Shown: piece after piece, positions 16,191 through 25,107 of the stretch
Position numbering within the stretch: the first letter of the stretch is position 1
Layout of the letters: every line of letters begins with the position of its first letter
Assembly (NCBI GenBank): GCA_002299245.1
Contig: DBOI01000100.1
Span: forward strand, 1-34,676
Source: Hydrogenovibrio sp. UBA650
Lineage (GTDB): Bacteria; Pseudomonadota; Gammaproteobacteria; Thiomicrospirales; Thiomicrospiraceae
Direction of reading: 5' to 3'
Length of the DNA stretch: 34,676 nucleotides
Position numbers and translations under genes: made by a program
The notes under the pieces: generated by a model
What the model was told of the DNA's origin: nothing
The model's input: only the letters and a program-made list of their open reading frames with translations
The model's database searches: none

Positions 16191-17630
16191 ATGAAGTTTA
16201 TTGTCAAATTATTCCCTGAGATCATGGTCAAGGGCGGCCCGGTGAAAAAGAAAATGATCACTATGCTGACCAATAATTTACAGACACTATTGTCACGAAT
16301 TGATGGATCGATTGAAGTCAAAAAATTCTGGGATAAGATCGAGGTACAGGTAGATGACCAGTTTATCGAACCGGTTCGCAAGGCTTTGTCACAAACACCG
16401 GGCGTTGAACAGTATCTTGAGGTGGTGCAATACCAAACAGGAGAGGACTTGGACCTAATTGCGGAGAAAGTCGCTGAACATAAGTTGGATCTGGTTAATG
16501 GTAAGACTTTTGTTTCCAGAGCCAAACGCAGCGGTACCCATTCTGTGACCTCTTTTGAAATTGAGAAACATGTTGGTTCCTATTTTTGTAAACACGGCAA
16601 CCCCTCCGGTGTTGACCTGCATAACCCAGACGTCAAAGTTGAGTTTGAACTCAGTCAAAATACTCTGAATGTGATTACCCGTCGAGTTCAGGCCTTGGGT
16701 GGCTACCCGATTGGAACTCAAGGAGAGCTTCTATCGTTAATGTCAGGCGGTTTTGATTCCACGGTTGCCAGTTACTTGACGATGAAACGGGGCATAAAAA
16801 CCCACTTTATTTTCTTCAACCTCGGTGGTGCGGCGCATGAAGTTGGTGTTAAACAGGTGGCTCTGTATTTGTGGAGTCAATTTGGCGCTTCGCATCGGGT
16901 TCAATTTATATCGGTGCCTTTTGAGGATGTGGTTACAGAAATTTTCAACTCGACTCATGAAAGCTATATGGGGGTGACCTTAAAGCGTTTGATGTTGATG
17001 GCAGCAGAGAAGGTGGCTGACGTAATGGGAATTGATGCTTTGGTAACTGGGGAGAGCGTTGCTCAGGTGAGCAGTCAGACTTTACGAAACCTGGCTCTGA
17101 TTGACGAGGCCTGTAATAAACTGGTGTTAAGGCCCCTTTCTACCATGAATAAGCCGGAAATTATTGATATTGCGGATAAGATTGGTACTCGTGAATACGC
17201 TGAAAACATGCCGGAATATTGCGGAGTGATTTCTCAGAATCCGGTGACTCACGGCTCTTTCAAACGCATGGGAAGAGAGGCCAAAAAGTTTAATTATGAT
17301 GTTCTAGAGACAGCGGTTGAGCAGGCTGTATCAATTCCGGTGGACAAGATTGTTGATGATGTTAATTCGGCAGCACCGGTTGAGGTGGCCAACCAAACGG
17401 GTGGTGCGACGGTCATTGATATTCGCCGTCAGGGAGAGATTAGTCAGGCTCCATTGGCGCTTGCCGAACTGCAGATCCCGTTTAATGAGTTAAACCGAGA
17501 GTTTAAAAAACTTGACCAATCCAAACAGTATCTTCTTTACTGCGATAAGGGGGTGATGAGCCAGCTCCACGCTCAATACTTGCGCGATGCAGGCTTTAAT
17601 AACGTGAGAGTTTTCAGACCTGAAGACTAA
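16191..17630 (+). CDS. thiI: tRNA 4-thiouridine synthetase / thiazole sulfur carrier ThiI
   Basis: ThiI adenylates and thiolates U8 of tRNA and can deliver sulfur for thiazole synthesis. From ATG 16191 it has 479 residues. An N-terminal ferredoxin-like and THUMP region spans about 1-165. The PP-loop ATPase motif is SGGFDSTVAS (186-195). Cys344 in PEYCGVISQ falls at the same number as the disulfide-forming Cys344 of E. coli, which supports this start. The C-terminal rhodanese domain carries its catalytic Cys451 in LLYCDKGVMS. The longer frame from 16152 would use a TTG and is less likely. It is convergent with the DUF423 gene, with an 8-bp gap. Confidence 0.97.
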   Translation: MKFIVKLFPEIMVKGGPVKKKMITMLTNNLQTLLSRIDGSIEVKKFWDKIEVQVDDQFIEPVRKALSQTPGVEQYLEVVQYQTGEDLDLIAEKVAEHKLDLVNGKTFVSRAKRSGTHSVTSFEIEKHVGSYFCKHGNPSGVDLHNPDVKVEFELSQNTLNVITRRVQALGGYPIGTQGELLSLMSGGFDSTVASYLTMKRGIKTHFIFFNLGGAAHEVGVKQVALYLWSQFGASHRVQFISVPFEDVVTEIFNSTHESYMGVTLKRLMLMAAEKVADVMGIDALVTGESVAQVSSQTLRNLALIDEACNKLVLRPLSTMNKPEIIDIADKIGTREYAENMPEYCGVISQNPVTHGSFKRMGREAKKFNYDVLETAVEQAVSIPVDKIVDDVNSAAPVEVANQTGGATVIDIRRQGEISQAPLALAELQIPFNELNREFKKLDQSKQYLLYCDKGVMSQLHAQYLRDAGFNNVRVFRPED

Positions 17631-17638
17631 TGTCTAAC

Positions 17639-18043
17639 CTATTCTTTGGCGGCTTTTCTAATCGCCAAAAACAACAGGCCCCAGCCTATTAGAAATAACA
17701 ACCCGCCAATTGGCGTTAAATACACCAGCGGTGTATAAAGCGTTAGCGCCCAAATATACAGGCTGCCGCTAAACAGAAAAATGCCAAGCAAAAATGCTTG
17801 ACCAGCTCTTTGCAGTCGTTTGGCTTGCTTAGGTAAAAACTGCATGATTACAGCAACTACAATGAGTGCAAAAGCGTGGATTACCATATAGTTAATTGCC
17901 GTATGCCAGTTGGCGAGCTGTTTGGCGGCAAAGATCTTGGTCAATGCGTGGGCTCCAAAAGCACCTAAGGCCACGGCTAAAAATAACAGGCCAGCTGCGA
18001 TTGCTATGCATCTTAAAAAAACTGCTCGATTGGTTAATTTCAT
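17639..18043 (-). CDS. DUF423 (YgdD-like) small inner-membrane protein
   Basis: This is a hydrophobic protein of about 134 residues with four predicted membrane helices. It has the DUF423 signatures VALGAFGAHAL near the N-terminus, FLFSGSLYIWAL in the third helix and LTPIGGLLFLIGW in the last. E. coli YgdD is the best-known relative; no biochemical role is established. I chose ATG 18043; an in-frame ATG at 18055 adds four residues, and neither has a strong ribosome site. It runs into the 3' end of thiI. Confidence 0.9.
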   Translation of the reverse strand: MKLTNRAVFLRCIAIAAGLLFLAVALGAFGAHALTKIFAAKQLANWHTAINYMVIHAFALIVVAVIMQFLPKQAKRLQRAGQAFLLGIFLFSGSLYIWALTLYTPLVYLTPIGGLLFLIGWGLLFLAIRKAAKE

Positions 18044-18098
18044 TTTCACATCCATTTTTGTTTTTTGTATGAAATAAGGTACTCTTTAGAAGGTCTTA

Positions 18099-18172
18099 TC
18101 TAGTAGATGTCTAGATTAAAAGTAACAGTCAATAGTTTGCTTTATGAATCCTTAAGATATTCTAGCTCTAGA
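18099..18172. repeat. Cluster of TCTAG repeats upstream of the pyrD-like gene
   Basis: Four TCTAG copies occur in 74 bp: 18099-18103, 18110-18114, 18161-18165 and 18167-18171. The first pair is spaced 11 bp apart. The second forms TCTAGCTCTAGA. CTAG is usually scarce in proteobacteria, so the cluster may be an operator. The bound factor is unknown. Confidence 0.3.
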
Positions 18173-18268
18173 CTTCATATTAAAGCTTTTCAGCAAAATC
18201 GCCAGTGATATACTTAAGCTGAAAAAAAACGTAACTTCCAGCATCCTTAGAAAGGAAAGGGAGATATC

Positions 18269-19417
18269 ATGAAAAACCTAGTCTTATCTATTCGCGGATT
18301 TATTAATCGCAACCTATATCGTTTCATTATCAAACCGCTGATTTTTTTGTGGCCACCCGAGATTGCACACAATAAGTTAAAAACTTTTGGTAAGGCGATG
18401 AGCTCTAATGTTTTGGGGCGTTCAATATTAAGAATTCTTTTCTATTATAAACATCCCAGTCTCGAGACCGTTGTAGATAATGTTAGATATGACAATCCGA
18501 TTGGCCTTTCAGCTGGTTTTGACAAGGATGGCGAGTTGGCAAATGCCTATCCACAGCTTGGCTTTGGTTTTGCAGAGTTTGGCTCTTTTACCGGTGAAGT
18601 CTGTCCTGGAAATCCTGGAGTAGGGCGGCGCTTGTTTAGAATGCCAAAATCTAAATCGATTTTAGTCTGGTACGGTTTAAATAATCAGGGAGCCGATAAA
18701 ATTTCTGAACGACTAAAAGATAAAGAGTTCAAAATTCCGATTGGGGTTAATGCGGCTAAATCCAATTTAACACCGGAGTTTGTTTTAGAGGATTCGATTG
18801 CCGACTATATGAAAACTCTAAGAGCTTTTAAGGATATTGGGCACTATTTTACAATTAACATCAGTTGCCCCAATACTCAGGACTCTGAGCCATTTGCTGA
18901 AAAAGAAAATTTGGGAGCTTTACTCGAAGCCATTAATGCTGAAAGAACAGAACGACCAATTTACGTCAAACTGGCGGCCGATCTGGAAATGAATCAAGTT
19001 GATGATATTCTTGATGTTTGCATGGAATATAAAATAGAGGGTGTGGTGCTAGCTAATTTGGCTAAACCTGAATTTAATAATGAGTTTGTCAAAGAGGAAC
19101 TGACCTTTCACAAGGGTGCTATGAGCGGCTTGCCTTTACAGAGGATTGCGACAAGTTTGGTGAGACATGTGTATCGCTATACTCGAGGTGAAATGACTAT
19201 TATTGCAGTAGGAGGGGTCTTTAATGCTGAAGATGCCTACGAAAAAATTACCTCGGGGGCAAATCTGATTGAGATGATTACCGGTATGATCTATGACGGC
19301 CCACAGGTCATGGGAGAAATCAATAGAGGGCTCGTTAAGCTACTAGAGAAAGATGGCTTTAATTCTATTGCAGAAGCGGTTGGTTCAAGGAATCCACTAC
19401 CAAAGTTAAAAGACTAA
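18269..19417 (+). CDS. pyrD: Dihydroorotate dehydrogenase-like flavoprotein (class 2-like, atypical active site)
   Basis: The 382 residues have a class 2 layout: an N-terminal extension (FIIKPLIFLWPPEIAHN) that in this class sits on the membrane to reach quinone, then an FMN barrel with GLSAGFDKDGE and GLNNQGAD. Typical class 2 enzymes use a serine base in NxSSPNTPG; here the motif is NISCPNTQD with Cys200, as in class 1. The substrate motif, usually TNTT, reads ANLAK. The product may be dihydroorotate dehydrogenase, or a relative acting on another substrate. A strong AAGGAAAGGGAG ribosome site precedes ATG 18269. Mono-cistronic, with a probable terminator at 19458-19491. Confidence 0.8.
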   Translation: MKNLVLSIRGFINRNLYRFIIKPLIFLWPPEIAHNKLKTFGKAMSSNVLGRSILRILFYYKHPSLETVVDNVRYDNPIGLSAGFDKDGELANAYPQLGFGFAEFGSFTGEVCPGNPGVGRRLFRMPKSKSILVWYGLNNQGADKISERLKDKEFKIPIGVNAAKSNLTPEFVLEDSIADYMKTLRAFKDIGHYFTINISCPNTQDSEPFAEKENLGALLEAINAERTERPIYVKLAADLEMNQVDDILDVCMEYKIEGVVLANLAKPEFNNEFVKEELTFHKGAMSGLPLQRIATSLVRHVYRYTRGEMTIIAVGGVFNAEDAYEKITSGANLIEMITGMIYDGPQVMGEINRGLVKLLEKDGFNSIAEAVGSRNPLPKLKD

Positions 19418-19457
19418 CAAACTTTATTTGTATTGATTAACAAATTGAGTTCAGCTT

Positions 19458-19491
19458 TAATCCGGTCAGCTATTCGATCGGATTATTTTTT
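19458..19491 (+). terminator. Probable intrinsic terminator of the pyrD-like gene
   Basis: The stem TAATCCG / CGGATTA closes a 14-nt loop and is followed by TTTTTT on the plus strand. It overlaps the last codons of the convergent lytic transglycosylase gene. Confidence 0.5.
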
Positions 19492-21041
19492 AGGTCAAAC
19501 AGAATAGGGCGCATTTTGATATTGAGCTGTTGGCTCTCTTCAAGCTCCCTAAGTCTCTGTTGTTCGAGTTCCAGTAATTTCTTTTGTTTAAGACGGTATT
19601 TCTTCATTGCCAATTCTTTTGAAAGTTTAAGCGCTATCTGAGTCTTTTGAATATTTGTTACATAGTCTACGGTCTCCTGACCGATCTCTTCGCGGGCGAT
19701 TACTTCAACATTGTAGTGCCATTTATGCGGGTCAAAACCGCGCTTTTCAGCCCAGCGTTGAAGCTGTCTGATTCTTCCCGGCCCGGCATTATATGCCGCC
19801 AGGGTGAAATTAAGCCGATCTGCTTCCGAGTATTCTGGTTTGGTGAAATAGAAATCGCGGATAAAGGCAAGATATTTGACTCCTGCCAAAATGTTGTTTT
19901 CTAAATCATATATATCGGGAATGTTGACGACTTTAGATCTTGCAGTTGACGGCCGAACCTGCATTATGCCTACGGCATTAACCCGGCTTTTGGCATTTTG
20001 ATTAAAGCCGGATTCCTGAAAAGCCTGAGCTGCAATTAGGTACCAATCGAACTCAAAGAAGGTGGCGTACTTCTCAAAGTAGTACTGTAGGCAAGGAGTT
20101 TCATCAAGTGCAGTAAGCGAAAGGTTTTGCTTAATCCAGTATGGATTTTTGAAGTATTTCTTATAGAGACTATTGCCAAGAAATTTACCAGGCCTGGCGT
20201 AGTTGCGAATAAAGTTATTGAGTGATTTTTTTAGTTCGGGAAGATTTTGATTTATCGCCCAGGCAATTTGCCCGCCTTCATGAATAATAAAGTCATTCTG
20301 AAGTCTTATTTTGGGGTAAATATTTTGATAGATTTCTGCAATATGATTGTCGACAACGGTATATTCAAACAGGCCTGCATTGACCATTTCTAACAGGTCT
20401 TCAGAGTCTAGCAGAGGGTCTGCTTTAATGATTTCGATTCCCGCTAAACCCAGTCTACCGAGTTGCTGGTTTATTTTTTCCAAATGGATGATGTAGCTAC
20501 TGTTGGCTACTACGATCACCTGTTTACCAGAGAGTTCCTCAAATGTTTTTGGAGGGTTGGCGAACGAGTGCGAAACTAGTATCTCTTTGACGTTCTTGAT
20601 ATATGGATCGGTAAAATCGACAAGAGCCGAGCGTTCCGGTGTGATGGTTAAACCAGAAGCGGCAATATCACCATAACCAAAAGTTAGGTCGGAAATCAGG
20701 CGTTCGAATGGTCGAGCCAGGAAAACGATATGAGTTTTGTATCTCTCTTTTCGGGGACCACGATTCAAGTATTTTTCGAACTCTTTCATGAGATCGTGTT
20801 CAATACCGCGATCCCCCTTTATTGTATGGAAGAAGTTGGTTCGGTTGTAACTGACTAATACTCTTAGTATTCTTCGCTCGCGAATCTGTTTAAGATCACC
20901 AATAAATGGTTGATTAATTCTATTCTGAACACTGTCTTGTTTACTGCTAGCCATGGCGTTACTGTTTGCACCGGGTAATCCTCCTATGCAGGCCAGTAAT
21001 GAAACTACAATTATGTTCGAATAAGCTTTAAACAAACTCAT
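19470..21041 (-). CDS. MltF-like lytic transglycosylase with solute-binding domain
   Basis: This 523-residue envelope enzyme has the MltF plan. A signal sequence is followed by a family 3 solute-binding domain (about 55-285, with GYGDIAASGLTITPERS) and a lysozyme-like SLT domain (about 325-450). The catalytic glutamate, about E343, lies in QAFQESGFNQNA, followed by VGIMQVRPSTA and LAAYNAGPGRIRQLQRW. It would cleave peptidoglycan to 1,6-anhydro products. SLLACIGG in the signal resembles a weak lipobox, so lipid anchoring is possible. The C-terminus ends in a K/E/Q-rich coiled coil. ATG 21041 is preferred over an upstream TTG at 21047. Confidence 0.88.
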   Translation of the reverse strand: MSLFKAYSNIIVVSLLACIGGLPGANSNAMASSKQDSVQNRINQPFIGDLKQIRERRILRVLVSYNRTNFFHTIKGDRGIEHDLMKEFEKYLNRGPRKERYKTHIVFLARPFERLISDLTFGYGDIAASGLTITPERSALVDFTDPYIKNVKEILVSHSFANPPKTFEELSGKQVIVVANSSYIIHLEKINQQLGRLGLAGIEIIKADPLLDSEDLLEMVNAGLFEYTVVDNHIAEIYQNIYPKIRLQNDFIIHEGGQIAWAINQNLPELKKSLNNFIRNYARPGKFLGNSLYKKYFKNPYWIKQNLSLTALDETPCLQYYFEKYATFFEFDWYLIAAQAFQESGFNQNAKSRVNAVGIMQVRPSTARSKVVNIPDIYDLENNILAGVKYLAFIRDFYFTKPEYSEADRLNFTLAAYNAGPGRIRQLQRWAEKRGFDPHKWHYNVEVIAREEIGQETVDYVTNIQKTQIALKLSKELAMKKYRLKQKKLLELEQQRLRELEESQQLNIKMRPILFDLKNNPIE

Positions 21042-21237
21042 GTCCAACTAGTCGCTAAATTAGAATTCATTGTAGTTGACTTATTGATTGAAGAAAACAA
21101 TTAAAAAATGTGGGTTTGACTCTGTTTTTATAGCCTTGTTGTCTGCTTAGGGGATACAATTAGTAAGATTACTTGCCCTGTTTTATTTAACAGGCCTGCT
21201 AATTTATTCAGACATTTTTTTATACCCGGAATAGATC

Positions 21238-22650
21238 ATGAGAAAAGTAAAATTTGCTATTTTAGGCGCTGGAACTTCAGGGTTAACCGCGCTTGGAAAG
21301 ATTAGAAAACAAACCGAAGATTATGTCATGATCAATGGCGGTCACTTTGGGACAACTTGTGCTCGTGTTGGCTGTATGCCATCCAAGGCATTGATTCAGT
21401 CAGCCAATCAGTTTTACAAACGCAACCAGTTTAATGAGTTTGGTATCTCAGGAGCAGAACAACTGTCTATTGATGATGCAAAAGTTATGCAGCGAGTCAG
21501 AAGGCTTCGAGATCGTTTCACTGGTGGCGTTAAATCAGCTTCCACAGATATATTATCTGCAGATAATCTTATTGAGGGTTATGCAAAATTTACAGGCCCT
21601 AATCAGTTAGAAGTTAATGGCGAAACCATCGAGGCAGAACGAATCATTATTGCCACGGGTTCAAGGCCTGTTATTCCTGAAGCCTGGAAAACTCTGGGTG
21701 AAAAACTGTTAACCAGTGATGAGATTTTTGAGTTGGAAGCCCTGCCAAAAAGAATTGCGGTGATTGGTTTAGGGGTTATTGGACTTGAGTTGGGGCAAGC
21801 CTTGTCACGACTTGGCGTGGAAGTCATTGGATTTGAAATGCTGCAAACGATTGGAGGTTTGCAATCTCCGCAAGCCTCAAAAAAAGCGATTGAAATAATT
21901 GGTCAGGAGTTTCCAATTCACTTGGGTTCGGCAGCGCAACTCAAAGACAATGGCGATACCGTGTCGGTAACGGTTGAAGAGCTGACTTTTGAGGTTGATG
22001 CGGTTTTAGCATCGCTTGGTAGGCGTCCAAATATTGATAACCTGGATCTTGATAAAGCAGGTGTACAACTTGATGAGAAAGCAATGCCTGACTTCAATTT
22101 GAATACCATGCAAATCGAAGATAAACCGATATTTATTGCCGGTGATGTCAACGGCTTTAGACCGATTTTGCATGAAGCGGGACACGAAGGGAAAATAGCG
22201 GTCAGCAATGCGATCAGCTTTCCAGAAATACAGGCCTATAAAAGACAAACCCTGTTAGCTGTTGCGTTTACCGACCCTGATATTGCGTTTTTTGGCCAGA
22301 TGTATACAGATTTGGATTTGGGAAAAACCTCGGTCACGGAGTTTCATCTAGAACGTAACAATGGCCGTGCCATTGTCATGGCTGAAGATCATGGTGTGAT
22401 CTGCCTCTATGCTGATAAAGAAACAAAAAAATTGCTTGGTGGAGAATTGGTGATGCCTCACGCTGAGCATTTCGCTCATCTGCTAGCCTGGGCGGTTGCC
22501 CAGGAGTTAACTATCAAACAGTTAATCAAAATGCCGTTCTATCACCCAGTGTTAGAAGAGGCAGTGCAATCCGGGTTGTACCAACAGCTTTCTGCCCTTT
22601 ATCCTGCTGAAGAGAGAGGCTTAAATGCAGAGTTAACAGTAATGCAATAA
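21238..22650 (+). CDS. Dihydrolipoamide dehydrogenase-like flavoprotein disulfide reductase
   Basis: The 470-residue protein belongs to the pyridine-nucleotide disulfide oxidoreductase family. The FAD site is ILGAGTSGL near the N-terminus, the redox pair is Cys41/Cys46 in CARVGCMPSK, the NAD(P) site is VIGLGVIGLELG, and the second FAD contact is FIAGDVNG. The C-terminal His-Glu relay is in FYHPVLEEA. Dihydrolipoyl dehydrogenase is the likeliest activity, but the redox motif differs from the usual CLNxGCIPSK and no E1/E2 or glycine-cleavage gene is adjacent. Another disulfide substrate is possible. It is flanked by its own upstream gap and by the rnr promoter. Confidence 0.82.
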   Translation: MRKVKFAILGAGTSGLTALGKIRKQTEDYVMINGGHFGTTCARVGCMPSKALIQSANQFYKRNQFNEFGISGAEQLSIDDAKVMQRVRRLRDRFTGGVKSASTDILSADNLIEGYAKFTGPNQLEVNGETIEAERIIIATGSRPVIPEAWKTLGEKLLTSDEIFELEALPKRIAVIGLGVIGLELGQALSRLGVEVIGFEMLQTIGGLQSPQASKKAIEIIGQEFPIHLGSAAQLKDNGDTVSVTVEELTFEVDAVLASLGRRPNIDNLDLDKAGVQLDEKAMPDFNLNTMQIEDKPIFIAGDVNGFRPILHEAGHEGKIAVSNAISFPEIQAYKRQTLLAVAFTDPDIAFFGQMYTDLDLGKTSVTEFHLERNNGRAIVMAEDHGVICLYADKETKKLLGGELVMPHAEHFAHLLAWAVAQELTIKQLIKMPFYHPVLEEAVQSGLYQQLSALYPAEERGLNAELTVMQ

Positions 22651-22665
22651 TAGTTGCTAACTATT

Positions 22666-22674
22666 TGTTATAAT
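22666..22674 (+). promoter_or_regulatory. Extended -10 promoter element, probably for rnr-rlmB
   Basis: TGTTATAAT is a perfect -10 with the TGn extension. It lies just after the stop of the preceding gene and about 97 bp before the rnr start. No good -35 is present, which the extended -10 can offset. Confidence 0.5.
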
Positions 22675-22770
22675 TAGCGCGATTTTAATTAGCGTCCTTA
22701 TAAACAGTGTTGCATGAGTGGAAATTTTACATGCCCTTTTATTTGGACGTTTTCAATTTAGAAGATACGT

Positions 22771-25098
22771 GTGAGTAAAGATAATAGTCAGGGTCAACAT
22801 GATCCTCATGCCCAGCGTGAAGCTGAGAAGTATGAAAACCCAATTCCAAGTAGAGAATTTATCCTCGAAACCCTTGAAGAAGCTCAAAAACCGCTTCGAA
22901 TCTATCAAGTAGCTAAGAAACTAGACATTCCAGAAGACGATGATGATCGCTATGAAGCCCTATCAAGAAGATTGAAAGCGATGGTTCGTGATGGTCAGTT
23001 GATTCGCAACCGTCGCGGTGCTTTTGGCATTTTGAAAAAGATGGACTTGATAACAGGACGAGTCCTGGGTCACCCAGACGGCTATGGTTTCTTGGTGCCA
23101 GATGAAGGTGGCAAAGACCTGTTCTTGTCAGAAAAAGAGATGCAAAAAGTTCTTCACGGTGACCGAGTGATTGCTTCTGTGATTGGTGAAGATCGTCGCG
23201 GCCGCCAGGAAGGGATGATTGTTGAAGTTACCGAACATGCCAGCAAACAGATTCTGGGTAGGCTAAATTTTGAAGACGGTTTGGCCTGGGTACGTCCTAA
23301 TAATAACCGCATTACTCAAGACCTTTTTATCCCACAAGATGGCCTGTTAGAAGCGAAAGAAGAGCAGGTTGTGCTCGCTGAAATTATTCATCAGCCATCA
23401 ATGCGCTCTGGTCCAATCGGTAAGATTGTTGAAGTCGTCGGCGACTATATGGCACCGGGTATGGAAATTGACTCTGCGATTCACGCCTATGGTATTCCAA
23501 ACCAGTGGAATGCTGAACTCGAAGCAGAGCTTGCAAAAATTCCTGATGAAGTGACCGAAGCTGATATTGAAGGCCGAAAAGATCTGCGTAAGATGCAGTT
23601 GGTCACCATCGATGGGGCAGATACCAAAGACTTTGATGATGCGGTTTTTGCTAAAAAACGCACAAGTGGCTGGCGCCTGGTGGTCGCAATTGCCGATGTT
23701 TCTCACTATGTAAAGCCAAATACGGAACTCGATAAAGAAGCGTTTAATCGAGGAAACTCTGTCTACTTCCCGCAGCAAGTTGTACCGATGTTGCCTTCAA
23801 AACTATCTGATGGCTTGTGCTCGCTCAACCCAAAAGTTGACCGACTGTGTATGGTTGCAGATTTGCAAATCAGCGCTGAAGGTAAATTAGAAAAAAGCCA
23901 ATTTTACGAAGCGGTCATGAATTCCAAGGCCCGTCTGACGTACTCTCAGGTTTATGATATTTTGACAGATGAAAACAGCGAGTATCGTCAAGAGTTTGCA
24001 GGCCAGTTAGAAAATCTGGAAACCTTATATGAGCTTTATAAAGTTCTGCAAAAAGCCCGTGAAGAACGCGGAGCACTTGAATTTGAAACCACGGAAACTC
24101 GAATTGTGTTTGATGATGAACGCAAGATCAAAGAGATTGTGCCGGTTTATCGAAACGATGCACATAAACTGATTGAAGAGTGCATGTTGATGGCAAATGT
24201 CGCCACAGCACGTTATTTAAAGTGGCATAAAATGCCTGTTTTGTATCGTGTCCATGAGCAGCCTCAAGAAGATCGTCTGACCAACCTAAGAACATTCCTT
24301 GGTGATTTTGGTTTGACTCTGGAAGGCGGAGAGCAACCTACTGCTCATGACTACGCCGATGTAGCGGCTAAAGTTGCCGGTGAACCGCATGAACATCTGG
24401 TACAGACCGTTCTGCTTAGAAGTATGAATCAGGCAGTTTATCAGCCTGAAAACAAAGGCCACTTCGGTCTAAACTATGATCACTACACTCACTTTACGTC
24501 ACCAATTCGTCGTTATCCTGACCTGTTAATCCACCGTGCTATCCGTCACGTCTGGACTAAGAAAGGGGTTGATGCTTTTGATTACAATGAAAGCCAGATG
24601 GTTGATCTTGGGCAGCACTGTTCTGATACCGAGCGCCGTGCAGATGAAGCAACTCGCGATGCCGTGACTTTCCTTAAATGCGAGTTTTTATCCCACCGTC
24701 TTGGTCAGGAGTATGAGGCGGTAGTGGCTTCAGCGACTAATTTCGGACTGTTTGTTGAACTGCAACCGCTGTTTGTTGAAGGTTTGGTGCATATTACCGA
24801 GTTGGGTGAAGATTACTTCCACTATGATCACGCGCGACACTGCCTCAAGGGTGAAAGAACTGGAAAAGTTTACCGTATTGGTGATCGCCTCAAGGTGCAG
24901 GTTGCCCAGGTCAATCTGGATGATCGCAAAGTTGATCTGCGTTTTATTGAAAGCTTAACGCCGCATATTGAAAATGAGGCTGGTGAAGAGATATATGAGC
25001 AGCAAGCTGATGGCGATCAAGATAAGCCAAAAAAGAAAGGCCGTAAAAAACGCAATTATAGAAAGAAGAAGCGTTCCTCAAAGAGTAAGCAGGACTAA
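22771..25098 (+). CDS. rnr: Ribonuclease R (3'-5' exoribonuclease)
   Basis: RNase R degrades structured RNA from the 3' end and works with PcnB in mRNA turnover and rRNA quality control. The 775-residue protein has an N-terminal winged-helix region (about 28-90) and two cold-shock OB domains. The RNB catalytic domain starts near residue 265, with metal-binding aspartates in DGADTKDFDDAVFA. A C-terminal S1 domain (about 650-730, ATNFGLFVEL) precedes a highly basic tail that resembles the helicase and ribosome contact region. The start is GTG (MSKDNS) without a strong ribosome site. rlmB follows after 9 bp, the same pairing as in E. coli. Confidence 0.97.
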   Translation: MSKDNSQGQHDPHAQREAEKYENPIPSREFILETLEEAQKPLRIYQVAKKLDIPEDDDDRYEALSRRLKAMVRDGQLIRNRRGAFGILKKMDLITGRVLGHPDGYGFLVPDEGGKDLFLSEKEMQKVLHGDRVIASVIGEDRRGRQEGMIVEVTEHASKQILGRLNFEDGLAWVRPNNNRITQDLFIPQDGLLEAKEEQVVLAEIIHQPSMRSGPIGKIVEVVGDYMAPGMEIDSAIHAYGIPNQWNAELEAELAKIPDEVTEADIEGRKDLRKMQLVTIDGADTKDFDDAVFAKKRTSGWRLVVAIADVSHYVKPNTELDKEAFNRGNSVYFPQQVVPMLPSKLSDGLCSLNPKVDRLCMVADLQISAEGKLEKSQFYEAVMNSKARLTYSQVYDILTDENSEYRQEFAGQLENLETLYELYKVLQKAREERGALEFETTETRIVFDDERKIKEIVPVYRNDAHKLIEECMLMANVATARYLKWHKMPVLYRVHEQPQEDRLTNLRTFLGDFGLTLEGGEQPTAHDYADVAAKVAGEPHEHLVQTVLLRSMNQAVYQPENKGHFGLNYDHYTHFTSPIRRYPDLLIHRAIRHVWTKKGVDAFDYNESQMVDLGQHCSDTERRADEATRDAVTFLKCEFLSHRLGQEYEAVVASATNFGLFVELQPLFVEGLVHITELGEDYFHYDHARHCLKGERTGKVYRIGDRLKVQVAQVNLDDRKVDLRFIESLTPHIENEAGEEIYEQQADGDQDKPKKKGRKKRNYRKKKRSSKSKQD

Positions 25099-25107
25099 TT
25101 ACCAAGC

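Noticed and set aside
22006..22248. Minus-strand frames inside the disulfide reductase gene
   Set aside because: They are shadows of a conserved gene with no promoter, ribosome site or family motif.
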